Source: Liriodendron chinense
Taxonomy: Eukaryota; Streptophyta; Magnoliopsida; Magnoliales; Magnoliaceae
Length of the DNA stretch: 64,000 bases
Direction of reading: 5' to 3'
NCBI GenBank assembly: GCA_003013855.2
Contig: PVNU02001548.1
Coordinates: 1,426,001 to 1,490,000 of the forward strand
The notes below the pieces were generated by a model that saw only the letters and a list, made by a program, of their open reading frames with translations, was not told the DNA's origin and searched no databases. Below are positions 1-13,157 of the stretch, piece by piece (the first letter of the stretch is position 1; every line of letters begins with the position of its first letter). Made by a program: the position numbers and the translations under genes.

Positions 1-59
1 ACATCGACACCGTTATCTTAGCCCTCTAGCCGAAGGCGATAAGAAAGAAAAGCGGTGAC

Positions 60-734
60 GTGGGTTCTCGTTCTTCCTCAAAGGCACTGATTCTGAGGGG
101 AAGAAGTTCTGAGCACGGTGGGGGATATGCTAAATCGAGATCTGAGGCCAAGGGAAAAGGGAAAGCCAAGGTGCAGTGCTGGAGTTGTGGTCAGGAAGGC
201 CACATGAGAGGGGATTATCATAATCCCAAGTTAAAGCAAGAGAAGTATGAAAATTCTTCTGGAGAGGGAGCCAATACCGTAGATGACTGTGGCGATCTTT
301 GTAAAGTTCTGACTGTATCCGGAAAGGGATCTCACGGTAGAGAGTGGATCCTGGATTCAAGGGCTTCATGTCACGTTTGTCCTAACTGGAGTTCATTCAC
401 AACATACAGGGAGTATGGTGGTGAATCAGTGTTTGTGGGTGATGGCTATGCTCACAAAGTGGTGGGTATGGGTACGGTGAGCATCAGGATGCTCGATGGG
501 ATCGAACAACTTTTGAAAGATGTGAAGCATGTCCCCAAGATGAAGATGAATGTGATTTATCTTAGTGCACTTAAGGCAAAAGAGTGAATGTTCATCGGTC
601 GCGATCATTGTTGTAAAGTGATGAGGGGGCACTTGTGTGGATGAAGGCATGGAGGTGTGGCCGTCTTTACAAGTTGATCGGGAGCACAATTCACGGTGGA
701 GCTGCAGGATCGGCAGTAGGGATCCATGGTTGCT
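60..734 (+). pseudogene. copia A gag C-terminus and protease, broken
   Basis: The frame is open from 60 to 587 (175 codons) and then decays. A CCHC zinc knuckle (CWSCGQEGHMRGDY) lies at residues 40-53, with the last Cys replaced by Tyr. The aspartic protease signature WILDSRASCHVC follows near residue 97; the family motif is DSGAS, so the catalytic loop Gly is now Arg. After a stop at 585 the protease-to-integrase linker can still be followed in shifted frames to about 720. These features are those of copia gag-pol, where gag packages the RNA and the protease matures the polyprotein. The copy is inactive. Confidence 0.85.
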
Positions 735-2320
735 TGTTAAGCCATGAATTGTGCATATCTGAACCCCAATTCATAGCACAATTGCATAGTTTAAGTTGTT
801 AAAGATAAGGACTTATGTTTGTTTCTATGTTTGTAGGTAAAAGAGCGAGAGAGACGACATGAATTTAATGTTAATTTGAATGATTTGGAGTAATTAGAAG
901 ACCAAACTTTGATGAGCAAAAGGAAGTGGAGAAAAAGTCTTGAAGAAATCAAGTTAAAGACCTGGAATGGCCAGAAAACTCATATGGCAGAGCTGCAAAG
1001 CTAAAAAAGTAAAATGCAGAAAGTTCAGAAAATGGCCCTAAGTTACTGCTTGATAGAATTCCGATCCATTGGAGTTCTATCGAAATTAACTCTGATTTAT
1101 CGGAGTCCCATCGAATAAAATAGATTTTTGAATAAGTCTTTGGACAGATTTCTGATCAATCGGAGGAATTACGATCCATCGAAAAGGGGTGCTATAATCC
1201 ATCGGAGATAAGTCCGATCAATCGGAACTGTCTGCGCAAGTACGAAATAATAACGCTGACAAGTCGGTGCAAAATTTCTCTTATAAAAGGCCACCTTCAC
1301 TCTCTTCCTAAAGCATCATAGAAGCCTTAAGAAGTCATGGGAGGTAGAGAGGATCGTCGTGGAGTATTCGCAACGCCTCCAAATAGGGTTTTTATGGTTT
1401 TTCTATGCTTTTAGTATTTTTCTTTTGAGTTTTAGTTTAATATGTCAATGATTGGCTAAACCTCTTAGCTTGGGCTAAGAAGTGAAGCTTATAGTTGTTT
1501 ACAATATTTAATTCGAATTATTTCAAGTAATTTGAGATTTATTGATGAACGATTCTAGTTATAGCTTGAAATAAAGTTGATATTTTTAATTTAATTTTCT
1601 ATCTCTTGTGATTATGCTTACATGGAATGTTTTGATTTACTGAGATTGATCAATGGGGTATTGCTGATAAGATTTTGGGTTGTAGAGATCTTAGATCCAT
1701 CATGATATGTTGGATGCTATGGGATCTTACAAACCAAGTTTCCTAAGTGCTTATCTAGAACTAAACTAGAAGAACTTCTTATCTTTTGATTGGATCTGAG
1801 ATAAGTGTTTATGTGTTGATATTGAATCAATAGAAGTTCAATTCATGCTTCTAACTCAAGTCTAGTGACAAGGCTTAAGGAAGAATCATGAATGTAATAT
1901 CAATTGTTTTGTAAAGGATTAGGTTGTGTGATTAGATACGCCCAATGCCTTAGTTGTTTATGAGAGAACCATATCAGTAGATGATTCATCTATGTTAGAC
2001 ATGTTATGATGATTTAATTGCTCTATATTCCGATTGGATAGGGATAGAACTCTGATTCCAATTGAGTTACAGCCTTGATTGGTTTGAATTCGCATTGTGA
2101 ATTATTATAAGTGAATCCTTGGTGCTTTAGTATTTATTTCCCTGATTTAAGTCTAAAGTAAATAGTTTTATGTTATTAAATTCCATCCATCGATTCAAAT
2201 CCGAGTTTAGCTCATCCTAGCTATAAAGTTTAGAATTGTTACGACAATCCCTGAGGATCAACCTCGGTCTTACCAAGAATTATTACTACATCGCAGCCTT
2301 GCATTTGAGGCGAGCGAACA
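735..2320 (+). mobile_element. solo LTR S1 (1586 bp) inside copia A
   Basis: The insert starts TGTTAAGC and ends GCGAACA, and is flanked by the 5-bp duplication TTGCT at 730-734 and 2321-2325. It carries no open coding frame, PBS or PPT, which fits an LTR left by recombination between two LTRs. A related copy with its own duplication is at 44537-46092. A TATAAAA box at 1282-1288 sets the transcription direction. Upstream, 1060-1230 holds a cluster of short inverted motifs of the type TCCGATcaATCGGA. The superfamily is unresolved; the length would suit Ty3/gypsy. Confidence 0.85.
1282..1288 (+). promoter_or_regulatory. TATA box of solo LTR S1
   Basis: TATAAAA lies about 550 bp into the LTR. 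The related LTR at 44537 has TATAAAAG at an equivalent offset (45072-45079), which supports it as the retrotransposon core promoter. Confidence 0.6.
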
Positions 2321-2490
2321 TTGCTCATATGTGGCAAGTGCCCAAGGGCCACATGAGAAGAGTGGGAAAGGGCATGAAAGTCCAAGGTTAGGGTTGATGC
2401 AGGCACGAGAAGCGGTGGATTTATAATAAAGATGAGATGACGAAGATAGCAAGGATGGTTTGATTCGACGTTTGAAGCCTCAGTGGAGAT
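2321..2490 (+). mobile_element. copia A 3' internal region and PPT
   Basis: This resumes copia A after the solo LTR. The first part, from about 2325, encodes a decayed gag-pre-integrase motif (MWQ..KGHM). It then jumps to a noncoding 3' tail. The purine-rich stretch at 2481-2490 (CAGTGGAGAT) directly precedes the LTR and matches the usual copia PPT. Confidence 0.7.
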
Positions 2491-3140
2491 TGTTGGAGAG
2501 CCTTCAAACTGTGCATGTCATGGGTGCTCAGACCGGTCAGGCGACTGGTCTTCCCTTGGCTCAGATGCACAGCAAGGTTGCTGTACTAATTCCATGCATC
2601 CTAGACCGGTCAGGCGACTAGTCTACAGGGGGCTCAGACCGGTCAGGCGACCGGTCGGTGGTGAGGTAGTCATGATGTTTTTCCTCTGGACAGTTTTTGT
2701 GTTAGCTTCAATCGGTCGGGCGACCGGTCGACTGCACAGGCGGTTTCTTACACAGTTATGTGGTTGTGCATAAGATGTTTCTAACTTGGGATTTCTTACT
2801 ATATATATGGCAAGAATCCGAACTTAGATGGTATCCTAAGGTGTCCAAGGTTTCCTAAGTGTGTTAGGAAGAGGGGAGAGTGTTTTAAAAGGGAGAGAGA
2901 TTGAGTTTTCTCTATTTTTCCTTGCTTGTGGGCTGTCAATCTCTGTAATCTTCTGGAATCTTACTGGATCACTTTGTGCTGTGGTTTTTTACCCGTTGAG
3001 GGGTTTTTCCACATAAAATCGGATTGTCTCTTATGCTTGAATGCTTATGTGGTGTGATTGCATTGTGTTTCTCGTTTGATTGCATATTTTACTATGATGT
3101 TTGGCTTTCGCTTCCACTGTCGGCATTCCTATTCCCAACA
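2491..3140 (+). repeat. 3' LTR of copia A (650 bp)
   Basis: The LTR begins TGTTGGAG straight after the PPT and ends ATTCCCAACA. Four near-identical 20-bp units of the form GACCGGTCAGGCGACYGGTC lie at 2531, 2604, 2637 and 2711. A TATATATA box is at 2800-2807. The TATA-proximal sequence resembles the LTR of copia H. Confidence 0.85.
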
Positions 3141-6100
3141 GATGCCAAAGCCTCCTTCATTTTTCGATGAAGTAAGTTTACCCCAGCTAACCTAGTGGCA
3201 CTTTTTTTTTGCCTTCATGCCAGCCCCAAAAGAAATCAGACATAGTTTTGTTCATCGGATTCAACGTCCCTATAAGAATATCGGTCCGTTACCAGTAAAT
3301 GGATTAGAATGCTACTGAGTAAGTTCTTCAGAAGAACTAACCTTCCGACTTGATTGATCAGCTACTCTTCCATCCTGATATACGGTTCTGAAGTTTTTCT
3401 ACCAAGGGGAGGAAAATTTTTCTCCTCATTCTTCCTTTCACTATGGGAATGCCCAGGTAATAGAACGGAAACTAGCCCTGTGTGATCCGCAGAATCCTCT
3501 CGATAGTGCAGATGCAGCCCGTTGATTACTTTGTTGTTGCTATAAATCTGCTTTTCTGTCTGTTTATCCGAAGGGCTAAGACGGCTTCAAACTTATTTAA
3601 GAAATCATTCACTACCTTCAACGAAATAGAAGAGCCATTGGTGAAAAGGATCATGTCATCCGTGTACAGTTGGTGCAACACAAGATTGCAGCCCTATCTA
3701 AATTTGTATGGAAAGCAGAAACCTCTCTCCACCAAACTATTAAAGCCCCAGCTGAATGCATTTGCAACGAGGATGAATAAAATAGGGGCCATAGGGTCTT
3801 CTTAACGTAATCCTCTAGAGGACCTGAAGTATCCACAGCATTCTCCATTAACAATTATCGAGAACCAGTTATTGATCCAGCATTTCTCGGCCAAAGCAAT
3901 CCAATCCTCACTGAAACAGAATTTCCTAAGCACTGTCGTAAGAAAACCTCAATCCACCCTATCATATGCCTTCTCCCAGTCCAACTTAATAAGAACATTT
4001 CCCCCACGGAATTTCTTAGTCCAGATCTCTAATGATTTCTTAGACTAACGCAATAGATTCCGAGATGTATCTTCCTTGAATGAAAGCCCCTTGCTCCTTT
4101 GATATGATTCTAGGGAGGATGCTCCTTAATTGTGTTCACTTTAAAAAAAAATTGTAAATACAATTACATAAGCTTATTGGCCTAAAGTCAGAAAACTTAG
4201 TTCGGCTTTGGATTTTTGGAATCAGACATAACAGCGTGGAAGTGAAACCCTTTTGAATGTAGTCCCATTGAAAGATACTTTTCATCGCCGCCACGATGTC
4301 TACCCCTAGCGTATCCCAACAGGCGATAAAGAATGCCCTAGAGAAGCCGTCAGGTCCTAGGGCACCATCTTTAGGCAAGTCGAGGATCACTTTTCTCACT
4401 TCCTCCGACGAATGGCAGCGCCATCAGCATCTCATTTTCCTCCTCTAAAATAGAAGAAGGGATAACGTGCAGCAAAATTTCACCCTTCTTTGTTTGCTCC
4501 GCCTGTAACAGACGAGAGAAGAAAGTTGTAACTTCCTCCTTGATTCTCTCCTTGTCAGAAACCTTCTCTCTGGAATCCAATTCTATCTCCTCAAACCAGG
4601 CCTTTTTCATTCTCTCATTAGCCATGTTGTGAAAGAATTGAGTGTTATGGTCACCTTCCAGCCACTTATTTCTGGATTTTTGCTTCCAGAAGATCTCCTC
4701 CCTGATTTCTAGGCTAGCAAGCATGCTCTTGGCCAGATTTAAAACTACATGCGCATTACCTTTTGAGTTCTGTTGCACTTGAATTTCAGCCCTCTCAATC
4801 TCTTCTTCAGCTGCTTTAATGTCTTGGAAAACGGTACTAAACACCTCCCTATTCAGTTTTTTGGGGATCTCTTGACATTGTACATCTTTCTAAGAAGAGT
4901 GACTAGAGGCTGCACTGCCATGTCTGAGATCCATGCATCCTTAAGCACCTACTGGAAAGAACCATGTACCAACCACATAAGCTAAAATCTAAATGGTTTT
5001 AAGCCTGTATTCTGAGTTTGACAACAACAAAAATAAGAAGAGCAGCACGATCAGAATTCTCATGCAATAGGTGAGAAACCTGGAATTTTGGTAATTTTAC
5101 AAACCACTCTGTGTTGTTAAGAACTCGATCAAGCCTAGCCCACGATCTAGACAAACCTACATGGTTATTGCTCTAGGTAAACTTGTTGCCCGAGAACCCT
5201 GCATCAATGAGTTGAGCTGAGTTGATAGCATCTATAAACTCCATGGAGCTTCCCTGGTCAAATAATAGCCCCCCTTAACCTTTCAGACGAAGATGCCACC
5301 ACATTGAAGTCCCCACAGACTATCCAAGGACCTCGATTAGAGTTAGGCCCTATTTGCCAGATCATGCCAAAGGGCTCTTCTTCTAATCTTGTAGCATTTA
5401 GCGTACACAAAAGGATAGAAATCATGTCCCGTGCCCTTGAATTCCCATCCGCAGAGTTAGCATTTGGTCTGAGGCTGCGCTTACATCGGCCTGAATGAAA
5501 GACTTAAAGAACACCCAGATCTTGCCTTCATTGTTCGCATTTTACTCCAAGGCATGGAAGCCAAACTTAAGCCATGTTCTAATTCTTTTACCATCATCCA
5601 GCATCAGTTTTAGGATAACTATAACCAACGGATCAAATTCCGCCACCATCCGCTTAATAGATCTAATAGTGGCCTTGTTCCCCACACTACGAGTATTCCA
5701 AACTAGCATCTTATCCATGGGTTAACCCTTTCAAAGCCCCAATCCTGTGGTCCAACAGCCTTAACCTCCCATTCCAATCCTCTGACTTCCCTGCTTCAGT
5801 CAGTTTCCTTGCCTTCTTTTTATGGACACTCACCGATTGAACTTCTTTATCGTGCTCATGAGTCTGATGGTCCTTTCCACGGGACTCTGTTAAGGATTCT
5901 CAACCACCCCCCCCCCCCCCCCCCCCCCATATTTGATGCTAACTCTAGGTCCCATCTATCCTCCTCCCCTCCTCTGATGAGTCCTCTATCTCCTCTGCAC
6001 ATTGATGAAAAATCAGGATCTTCCCTAAGTTCCTGAGTTACAGGGTTCTCGTCAACTAACTCACTCCTTAGAGCATCTCCACGCTTGGTTGGGTTGTCCA

Positions 6101-6270
6101 ATCCCATCCCAACCTTCGAACTGCTGAAGAGGGCTCTTGGTCTAGCTCTAGAAGAATTCAACATTTTCCCCACCTGACGCCTTTTTTAATCCCCTCCCAA
6201 AAAATGGCGATAGGTCTAGTTGCAGAGGTAGTCCTTCAGGAGAAGAACTACTTCGAATCTCCTTTTCACC
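3141..6270 (-). pseudogene. L1-type LINE 1, endonuclease and RT, 3' end removed
   Basis: Reading leftward from about 6270 there is an ORF1-ORF2 linker (including DLSPFF, shared with the LINE at 22453), then an AP-endonuclease start (MLVWNTRSVGN at about 5718), endonuclease to about 4860, the linker helix region, and RT with KALGPDGF-type, FRPISLCN and EKAYDRV motifs. The thumb is cut at NEGGFG next to copia A at 3141. Several stops and frameshifts are present. RNase H and the 3'UTR should lie left of the window, beyond copia A. A 22-bp poly-C tract is at 5907-5928. The right edge falls inside the RNase H of copia B, so the LINE inserted into that element. Confidence 0.8.
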
Positions 6271-9200
6271 ACCTTCCTAGTCTCATTCTTCCATATTCAA
6301 CAGGCATGACTTCCTACTGAAGCCCTAACTCATTCATCATCCCTTTAAACTAAACAACTTTTGAATGCTTCCATCACTACCATCTATTCAACTTCAATAG
6401 TGAAAAATGCAATCATAGACTGAAGCTTATACATCCAACCTGATAGCTCCACTCGCTAGCATAAACGAGTAACTGAAAGTAGACCTTCTATTATTGACAT
6501 TCCCTGAATAATCCAAATTAACATAGCCTACGAGTCTCTCCTCTGAATCTCCAAAATACAAGGTGTAGTCCGTCGTACCTTGTATATATCGAAGTAACTA
6601 TTGCATAGCTTACTAATGTTGCTTGTTGGGGTTTGCATGTATCTACTCACACCACCAACTGCATGTAAAATATTCGATCTCGTATAGATCATAACATATA
6701 CAAGACTGCCAACTGTGCTCAAATAGGGCACATGAGACATATACCCTTTTTTTCATCTAATATATGACATAATTATGAAGAAAGCCAAAAGTGAGCAGCG
6801 TAGGGAGTGCTAACAAATTTTACTATTTTCAATCCAAACTTGACTAGAACCTTCTCAAGATACTCCTCTTGAGACAACCATAAACTGCTCCTCTCCCTAT
6901 CCTTATGTATATCAATGCCAAGAATCCTCTTTGCACCCTCCAAATCTTTTATTTCAAATGTTCTCGATAACTAAGCCTTCAACATATTAATTTTAGACAT
7001 GATATGGCTGGTAATAAGCATATCATCAACATATAATACTAGAATGATGAATTCTCTATCATTTAGTGCTCTAAAATAAACACAAAGATCAAATTCACTT
7101 TTAGTAAAACTATGCCTCAATATGAAAAAATCAAAATTCTTATACCACTGCTTAGGCGACTGCTTCAAGGTGTATAATAGCCTCTTCAACAAATAAGATC
7201 ATTCTTTCCCTATACCTTGAACTCTTTTGGTTATTTCATGTAAATCTGTCATTCTAATTCCCCATGTAAAAATGCAATTTTAACATCCAACTGTTCTAAT
7301 TCTAGATTGTTTTGGGCAACTAGAGCTAAAACAAATCTAATAGATACCTGCTTTACCGCTGGGCGCAAAATCTCACTAAAATCAACTCCTTCTGAGCATA
7401 TCCTTTTTCTTTACCAATTTGGCCTTGTACCGATTAGAATATCTACTTACACCCGATCACCTTCTTCCCAATGAGAAGTTCAACTAACTCCCATGTTTGA
7501 TTTTTATACAGAGAATCCATCTTTTCATGCATAGTTACCATCCAATTTTTTGCATCTTTATCTTCTAAAGCTTCTTAAAAAGTAAATAGATCCCCCTCAT
7601 CTGTAATGCGAATAAATGCAATATTAGAGTCTTCCTTATATTTCAACGGTAATCTGTGATCCCCCAGTGGATTTCTCTTAGCAGGTGGTGACTCCACATC
7701 TTCCTGTACCTCAACCTATGGCTCAGGTTCTTCAAGTGTCTCATTCTTGTCTAAGTCCACATCAACAACTGACTTTTCTATCTCCTTTTGCTCATGTTTT
7801 TGAAATAAGAAACCTTGTCAAATTTGATGTCTCGGTTAATAATGATCTTTTATGAAGCACGGTTTAACAACCTGTAACCTTTCACCCCATCACCATAGCC
7901 AACAAAGTTGCACTTTTTTCTCTTTGGTCTAACTTATCTCTCTCAATAGACAATACATAAGAGTATGCATTGATCACCATAGAAAATGCTTAAACCCAAG
8001 TAATTAACTACCTGACCACTCCGTACTTTCTCAAGAACTTTACAATCAATAACTGTAGAGGGAGACCTATTCACCAGATAACAAGCTGTAAAAACAGCTT
8101 CAACCTAAAGCTCTTTGCCCAACTCAGAATTGCTCAACATACTCCGAGCACTTCTCAAAAGAGTCTGATTCATATGTTGTGCCATACCATTTTGCTCTGG
8201 CGTATGCCTGACTATTTCCTCATTCTTGCAATATTGATTAAATTCTCTTGAAATAAATTTTCTGTTGTTAGCTATCCTCGGAACTTCACTTTCCACCATG
8301 TCTATTTTTCAACTATTGCTTTCCACATCTTAAAAGTGGCAAACACATCGGCTTTATGTTTCAAAATATAAACACAAACCTTCCTAAAGAAGTCCTCTAT
8401 AAATGTAATAAAGTAAGACAATCCTCCTCCAAAAACAATGGGAGATGGTCCCCACACATCAGAACGCATGTAATCAAGCTGCCATTTACTGACATATTTT
8501 TTAATTTTAAAACGCAGCCTCAATTTTTTCCCATATATGCAATGCTCACATATATTCAAATCAAAGCTTTTAAAAATAGGAATTAACTTATGATCAAGAA
8601 GTACCTATATACCTAGCTCGGTCATGTGGCCTAGGCGTGCATGCCACAAACGTGTCAGTGTAGAATCTGCTACAAATGTTATAGCTCCATCAGATATAGT
8701 ATTTTCGAACAACCAGTAAAGATTATCACTCAGTTATTCCTTCCTTATTGTAAGAGCTCCTTTTAAAACCTTCAGGATACTATCATAATCGGCAAACTTG
8801 CAACCAATTGCATTTAGAGCTCCTAGGGGGATCAGATTCCTCTTCAAGTCTGGAATGTGCCTCATGTGTGTCAGAGTATGCTCCACCCTCTCGAACATCC
8901 TGATACAAACTTAATCAATTCCAATAATCTTGCATGCATGGTAATTGCCCATAAGAACCAACCCACCATTATAATAGTTATATCTAGTAAAATAACTCTG
9001 ATGAGGACACATATGGTATGATACCCCATTATTCAAGATCTATTCCTAATAGAAATTTTCAATCTTAGTCACCGACAACACATGATAACCATCTGAGCCT
9101 TCACCAGATTCAATTGAATTAGTTTTCTTCGACTAATCATCTGACTTCTCATCCTTCTAGACTCTGAAAAACTGATAGTCCTTTTTAAATGTCTCATACT

Positions 9201-9640
9201 CTAACAATTCCACACTTTAACTTTTATTTGCCTCTTGACTTGGATCTAGATCGCGATTTTTCCTTCTCTCGCTCAGACAGTCTTCCCCGAGAAAACAACG
9301 CATCCTTAAAGGTACCTTTAACATCGCTCTATTGTCGCAACTGCTTCGACTGAAGGGTTGCGATAACGATCTCGATGTCCAAAGTATCTCTATTAGGACA
9401 AAGAGTATATATCAACTAGATACTCGAACAACTTAGGGAGAGATGTCAACAAAATGAGTGCTTTATCTTCCTCCTTGATCTTCACCTTAACACTCGTCAA
9501 CTTACAAACCAGTTTGGAATGTATCAATGACTTGGTTGATTCAAGGTAGCTAAGGAAGGTGTGAAAAGGGCTGGTGTTAAAACTATGAATTTCAAAACTC
9601 CAAATGATGAGAAATTCGCTTGTGATCATTTGCATTTATG
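6271..9640 (-). pseudogene. Ty1/copia element B, gag to RNase H, heavily decayed
   Basis: On the minus strand the order is gag, protease, integrase, RT, RNase H. The gag piece at 9393-9635 contains EEDKALILLTSLP. The protease region near 9000-9060 has lost DSGAS. Integrase runs 8559-8105; its DDE aspartate in the TDNG motif is replaced (ANNRKF). RT contains LYVDDM at about 7030, and RNase H runs to about 6280, where LINE 1 interrupts it. RT to RNase H carries many stops. This is a complete domain order, unlike copia A and H, whose protease region it resembles, so B may represent the autonomous partner type (inference). No LTR was delimited. Confidence 0.8.
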
Positions 9641-10683
9641 TTTCTCACATGTGGAAAATAAAATTCATAACCATTCACAAACAACATACACAAGTACACA
9701 ATAGATAAAGGTACAAAGTAGAAGTTTTATTCTAGAGATTCTAGGTTCTATAGATTTCAGGCCATGATCTGGCAACTGCCCTTAATTACATCATACAGAT
9801 AACCCTTTATTAAAAGGTAAAAGACCATATCTGCAAGGGACTACGTCTTTCAATGAGTGGTTAACATGGGCCGAAATAGGGGTCACTTGGACTCTGTCAA
9901 GATAATTATATGGGTTGCACCATCTCATGTCTATTTCACATAGTTTCAATTCCAAGCAAGATGACTGATTAACCGCTAATTGTGCAATGCAACTCTGGGA
10001 CCCGTCTCTGGGACGGGTGACCTTGGGAAGACTAACTACAATCCTGGACGTCTCAAATCATGTCCGTGAAAATGGTCTTGCATGGGTAGGGCATTGTATG
10101 ACAACAAATGGGGGGAAATCCCCAGCGTTGACATGATCGATTTCTCACAAGGGTGAGTGATTTGATAGTTGTAATTTGACGTAGGGTAGTTCCCTATGGA
10201 CAAGGTGATGGCCATTATCCTAGTTTTACATTTGGGCTACACTCATAGCGTGTACACTGATCATAACATTTCAGCATAACTTGAAAGTGCGAAAATGGAT
10301 TCCTAGTGCTAGTTGGGCTGTCAGAACAGCAGGATCACGTGTGGATTGAATTCCTAGGCAGGCCTACGAGCCTATTTTCGACGTCCTACGTGCGCCTTAA
10401 AATGCTTAGTCGTGACTACTTGGTGGTTACGTTTATCTCTAAAACCCTCATTGTCGTCCATGATGACCCCAGGGGAAGGCAACACTCTCTAGATGAGCCT
10501 CAGCACCTCCAAAAAAATAGCAAATAAACTGCAGTTTTGGCCAAAACAAGGCTGGCACATCAGTTGAGAGCTGATGTGCTTAACCGACGCGTTAGAGCCA
10601 AACTAACGCGCCAGATACGCCGGCGGTATGCCACCACGCGTTAAGAAATGGTTTGACACGCCAGGCGTGCTAGCGAACCTCCA
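9641..10683. other. Unassigned LTR-like DNA between copia B and LINE 5
   Basis: No convincing coding frame was found. The 10575-10675 part is unusually rich in GCGTTA/TAACGC inverted motifs, including a hairpin GCGTTAG..CTAACGC at about 10585-10606. That resembles the palindrome clusters in the LTRs of this window, so this may be an LTR fragment. Ends with TG...CA and a target duplication were not found. Confidence 0.35.
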
Positions 10684-13157
10684 TTGAACATTCACATCCA
10701 CTCTCATTTGCCTTATTCCCAAGTCCAATTCCCCCCTCCACGTTTTCTAATTTTCAACCTATTAGCTTATACAATTGTGTGTAAAAGAAAATTTCCAAAA
10801 TTATTGCAGATAGGCTTGGCAGGATCCTGCCCAGGATCATCTCGATGGAGCAAGGGGCATTTGTTCAGGTGAAGTCTATTGCCGACAACTGTGCACTAGC
10901 CCAAGAGGTCTTCCGTGACATCGACAAGAAAGTTAGAGGTGGAAATATAATCATGAAGCTGGATATGGAAAAGGCGTACGATAGGCTCGAGTGGAGTTTT
11001 CTGAAGGCGGTTCTCTCTAAGTTCGGCTTCAGTGATCGGTGGATTGAGCTAGTGGAAAAATGTTGGGCCAACTGTCGGTTTTTCGTCCTGGTTAACGGAG
11101 AACCTTATGGCTTCTTCAAGAATCTGGGAAGGGGTTTCAAGAATCTAATTGAAAGAGAGTTCTACCAACCATACAAGATTAGGAGACGATGCCGGTTAGT
11201 TTCTCATCTCCTCTTTGCAGACGGCATGATCCTATTTAAAAATGTGAGTTGTAGTTCGCTTAAAGTGATCGCCAAGTTCATCTCCACTTATGAGAAGGCA
11301 TTAGCTCAGAAAGTTAACAACAGGAAGAGTTTCTTCATCCTCTCCTCCAATCTGGATCCTCACGTGTCAGGGTTGCTGAAAGGGTTCTTGGTTTCAGGAA
11401 GGGGGAGGCCCCTTTCCCTTACCTTGGGGTTCCTATTTTCAGAGGAAGGCCCTATGGTGCGTATTTTCAGCTGCTTGTTGAGAAAATTTAGGGTAGAATC
11501 ACGGGATAGAAGGGGAAGATCTTAGCATAAGCGGACAGACTAACGTTGATCAACCACGTGCTGAGTATCATCCCGATTCACATCCTCTCGGCTACAATTC
11601 TCCCTTCCAGCGTGCTGGCAGTGCTGGATAGACCCTTCAATGACTTTTTTTTAGGGATGTGATGGGGGTAAAAAGTGCTGGCATTGGGTCAGCTGGAAGC
11701 TCTCAAAATCTGAGGGAGGCCTGGGCGTCAAAAGGCTTAAAGATGTGATGAAAGCTTTTCAGATGAAAATGGCATTGAATGTCAAGTTTGGGGTTGGTGC
11801 TAACTGGTGGGGTTCGTTCTTGAAGGATAAATACTGCAGAAATGACTCAGGTTCGGGTGGTGGGACTCGTAGTGCCTTAGCTTTTCCTTTATGGAAGCGT
11901 TTTTCCCAGCTTTCTCCTACTGTCTCGGCTCGTGGTTGGTGGCTTATTGGGAAAGGGGACTGCCATTTCTGGAATGAGGACTAGTCTGGGTTAGGTTCCC
12001 TTAGATCTTGGTGCATTCTTCCCCTGCCGCCATAGCTAGCCGATGCTGTTGTTAAGGACGTTCTGGGTCAGGAAGGTTTGCGGCCTAGTGTCAACCTGCG
12101 GCAGATCCTCCCTCAAGCGGTGATTGGCCACATAGTCAAAGAGGGGCTTTGTACCTCCAGCGTTAGTGATAGAGTCATCTAGAGAGGGTCGTCCGCTGGT
12201 AAGTTTGTAGTGAAATCAGATTGGAATGATTATAGAATGGCTGAAGAATCCAGGTATTGGTCCAAGTGGGTGTGGCATACCAAACTGCCTAAAAAAATCT
12301 CTCTTCTTTGCTGGCAGTTTCTGTATAAGGCTCTCCTAGCTGACGATAGGATCCAGTCAAAAGGTATTCCCTTAGCGTCCATGTGCATCTGCTGCCAATC
12401 TTCTTCAGAGTCATCTCCTCAGCAAGAGACGATAGATCATCTCTTCTCCCATGGAACTTTGGCGAAGCATGTTTGGGACCATTTTAGGCATTGTCTTGGC
12501 ATCTCCTACCCTCCAGTTGTCTCAACTATTGGTAGAACCAACCAGTGGTGGTCGGTGAGCTTAGAGGGAGATAACTTCTTGTTGATTAGGGGGCTCCTTC
12601 CCTACCCGATCATTTGGGAATTATGGAGTGCTAGGAACAATGCCTGGTTTGGGGCTCTCGGATGTGTGCTGACAAGGTGAAGACTCAGGTTCAACGTTGG
12701 ATTTTACTCAGCCTAGCCCTTCCAGCTAAAAGGGTGGTTCAGCCAGCAAGAGCAGCTGCTCTCAAGGACCTGAGTATTGACCCTTCGCCGATTTTGAGGA
12801 GGAATTGGAATATCGTCGGGTGGATTAGACCTCAGGAGGTTATGTTGAATGTGGATGGTTCGGCTAAGGGCAACCTTAAGCCGTCGGGTTGAGGTGGTAT
12901 TTGTAGGAGCCGTATGGGAGACCTGTTGTTTCCTTTCTCATTAGGCAACGGCTCGGGCTGAGGCTAGTGCGGTGGCCGAAGGCTTGTCCTTGTGCGTGAA
13001 ATCGGGGCTCTCCAAGGTGGAGGTTGTTAGTGATTCGAAGATCATGGTCGACTTATTCTCGAGGCCGAAGCCTAGGTTATGGTCATTGTGGTATTGGCAG
13101 ATGAGAGTTGAAGCTTTCAAGTAGGTTGCGGATTGACTTGCGAAGTGATGAAGTAGC
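10684..13157 (+). pseudogene. L1-type LINE 5, RT to RNase H (5' part)
   Basis: The 5' truncation is in RT just before FTSTLICLIP; PISLYNC follows. RT motif A (KLDMEKAYDR) is near 10960. The segment with the QGDP motif has been deleted, and the FADD box reads LLFADGM, so the second catalytic Asp is Gly. The thumb and zinc-binding linker follow, then RNase H from about 12840 (LNVDGSAKGN), with a stop in the glycine-rich loop. The frame is cut at 13157 by copia C and resumes at 17704. A plant L1 normally uses endonuclease, RT and RNase H for target-primed retrotransposition; this copy is dead. Confidence 0.85.

Larger units (their letters stand above)
1..3140 (+). mobile_element. Ty1/copia element A (gag-protease-only), 5' end off the window
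   Basis: The stretch reads gag zinc knuckle, protease, a short gag-pre-integrase piece, polypurine tract (PPT) and then an LTR, with no integrase core, reverse transcriptase or RNase H. The internal part is split at 734/2321 by a solo LTR flanked by TTGCT on both sides. Rejoined in mind, the flanks continue the same sequence found in copia H (51311-54914, minus strand), so A and H belong to one family. The 5' LTR would lie left of base 1. The LTR ends at 3140 directly against a LINE, so A probably inserted into that LINE. Confidence 0.85.

Noticed and set aside
2531..2730. Regularly repeated 20-bp units as a CRISPR-like array
   Set aside because: Eukaryotic LTR context, irregular spacing (73, 33 and 74 bp), and each unit is an internal palindrome.
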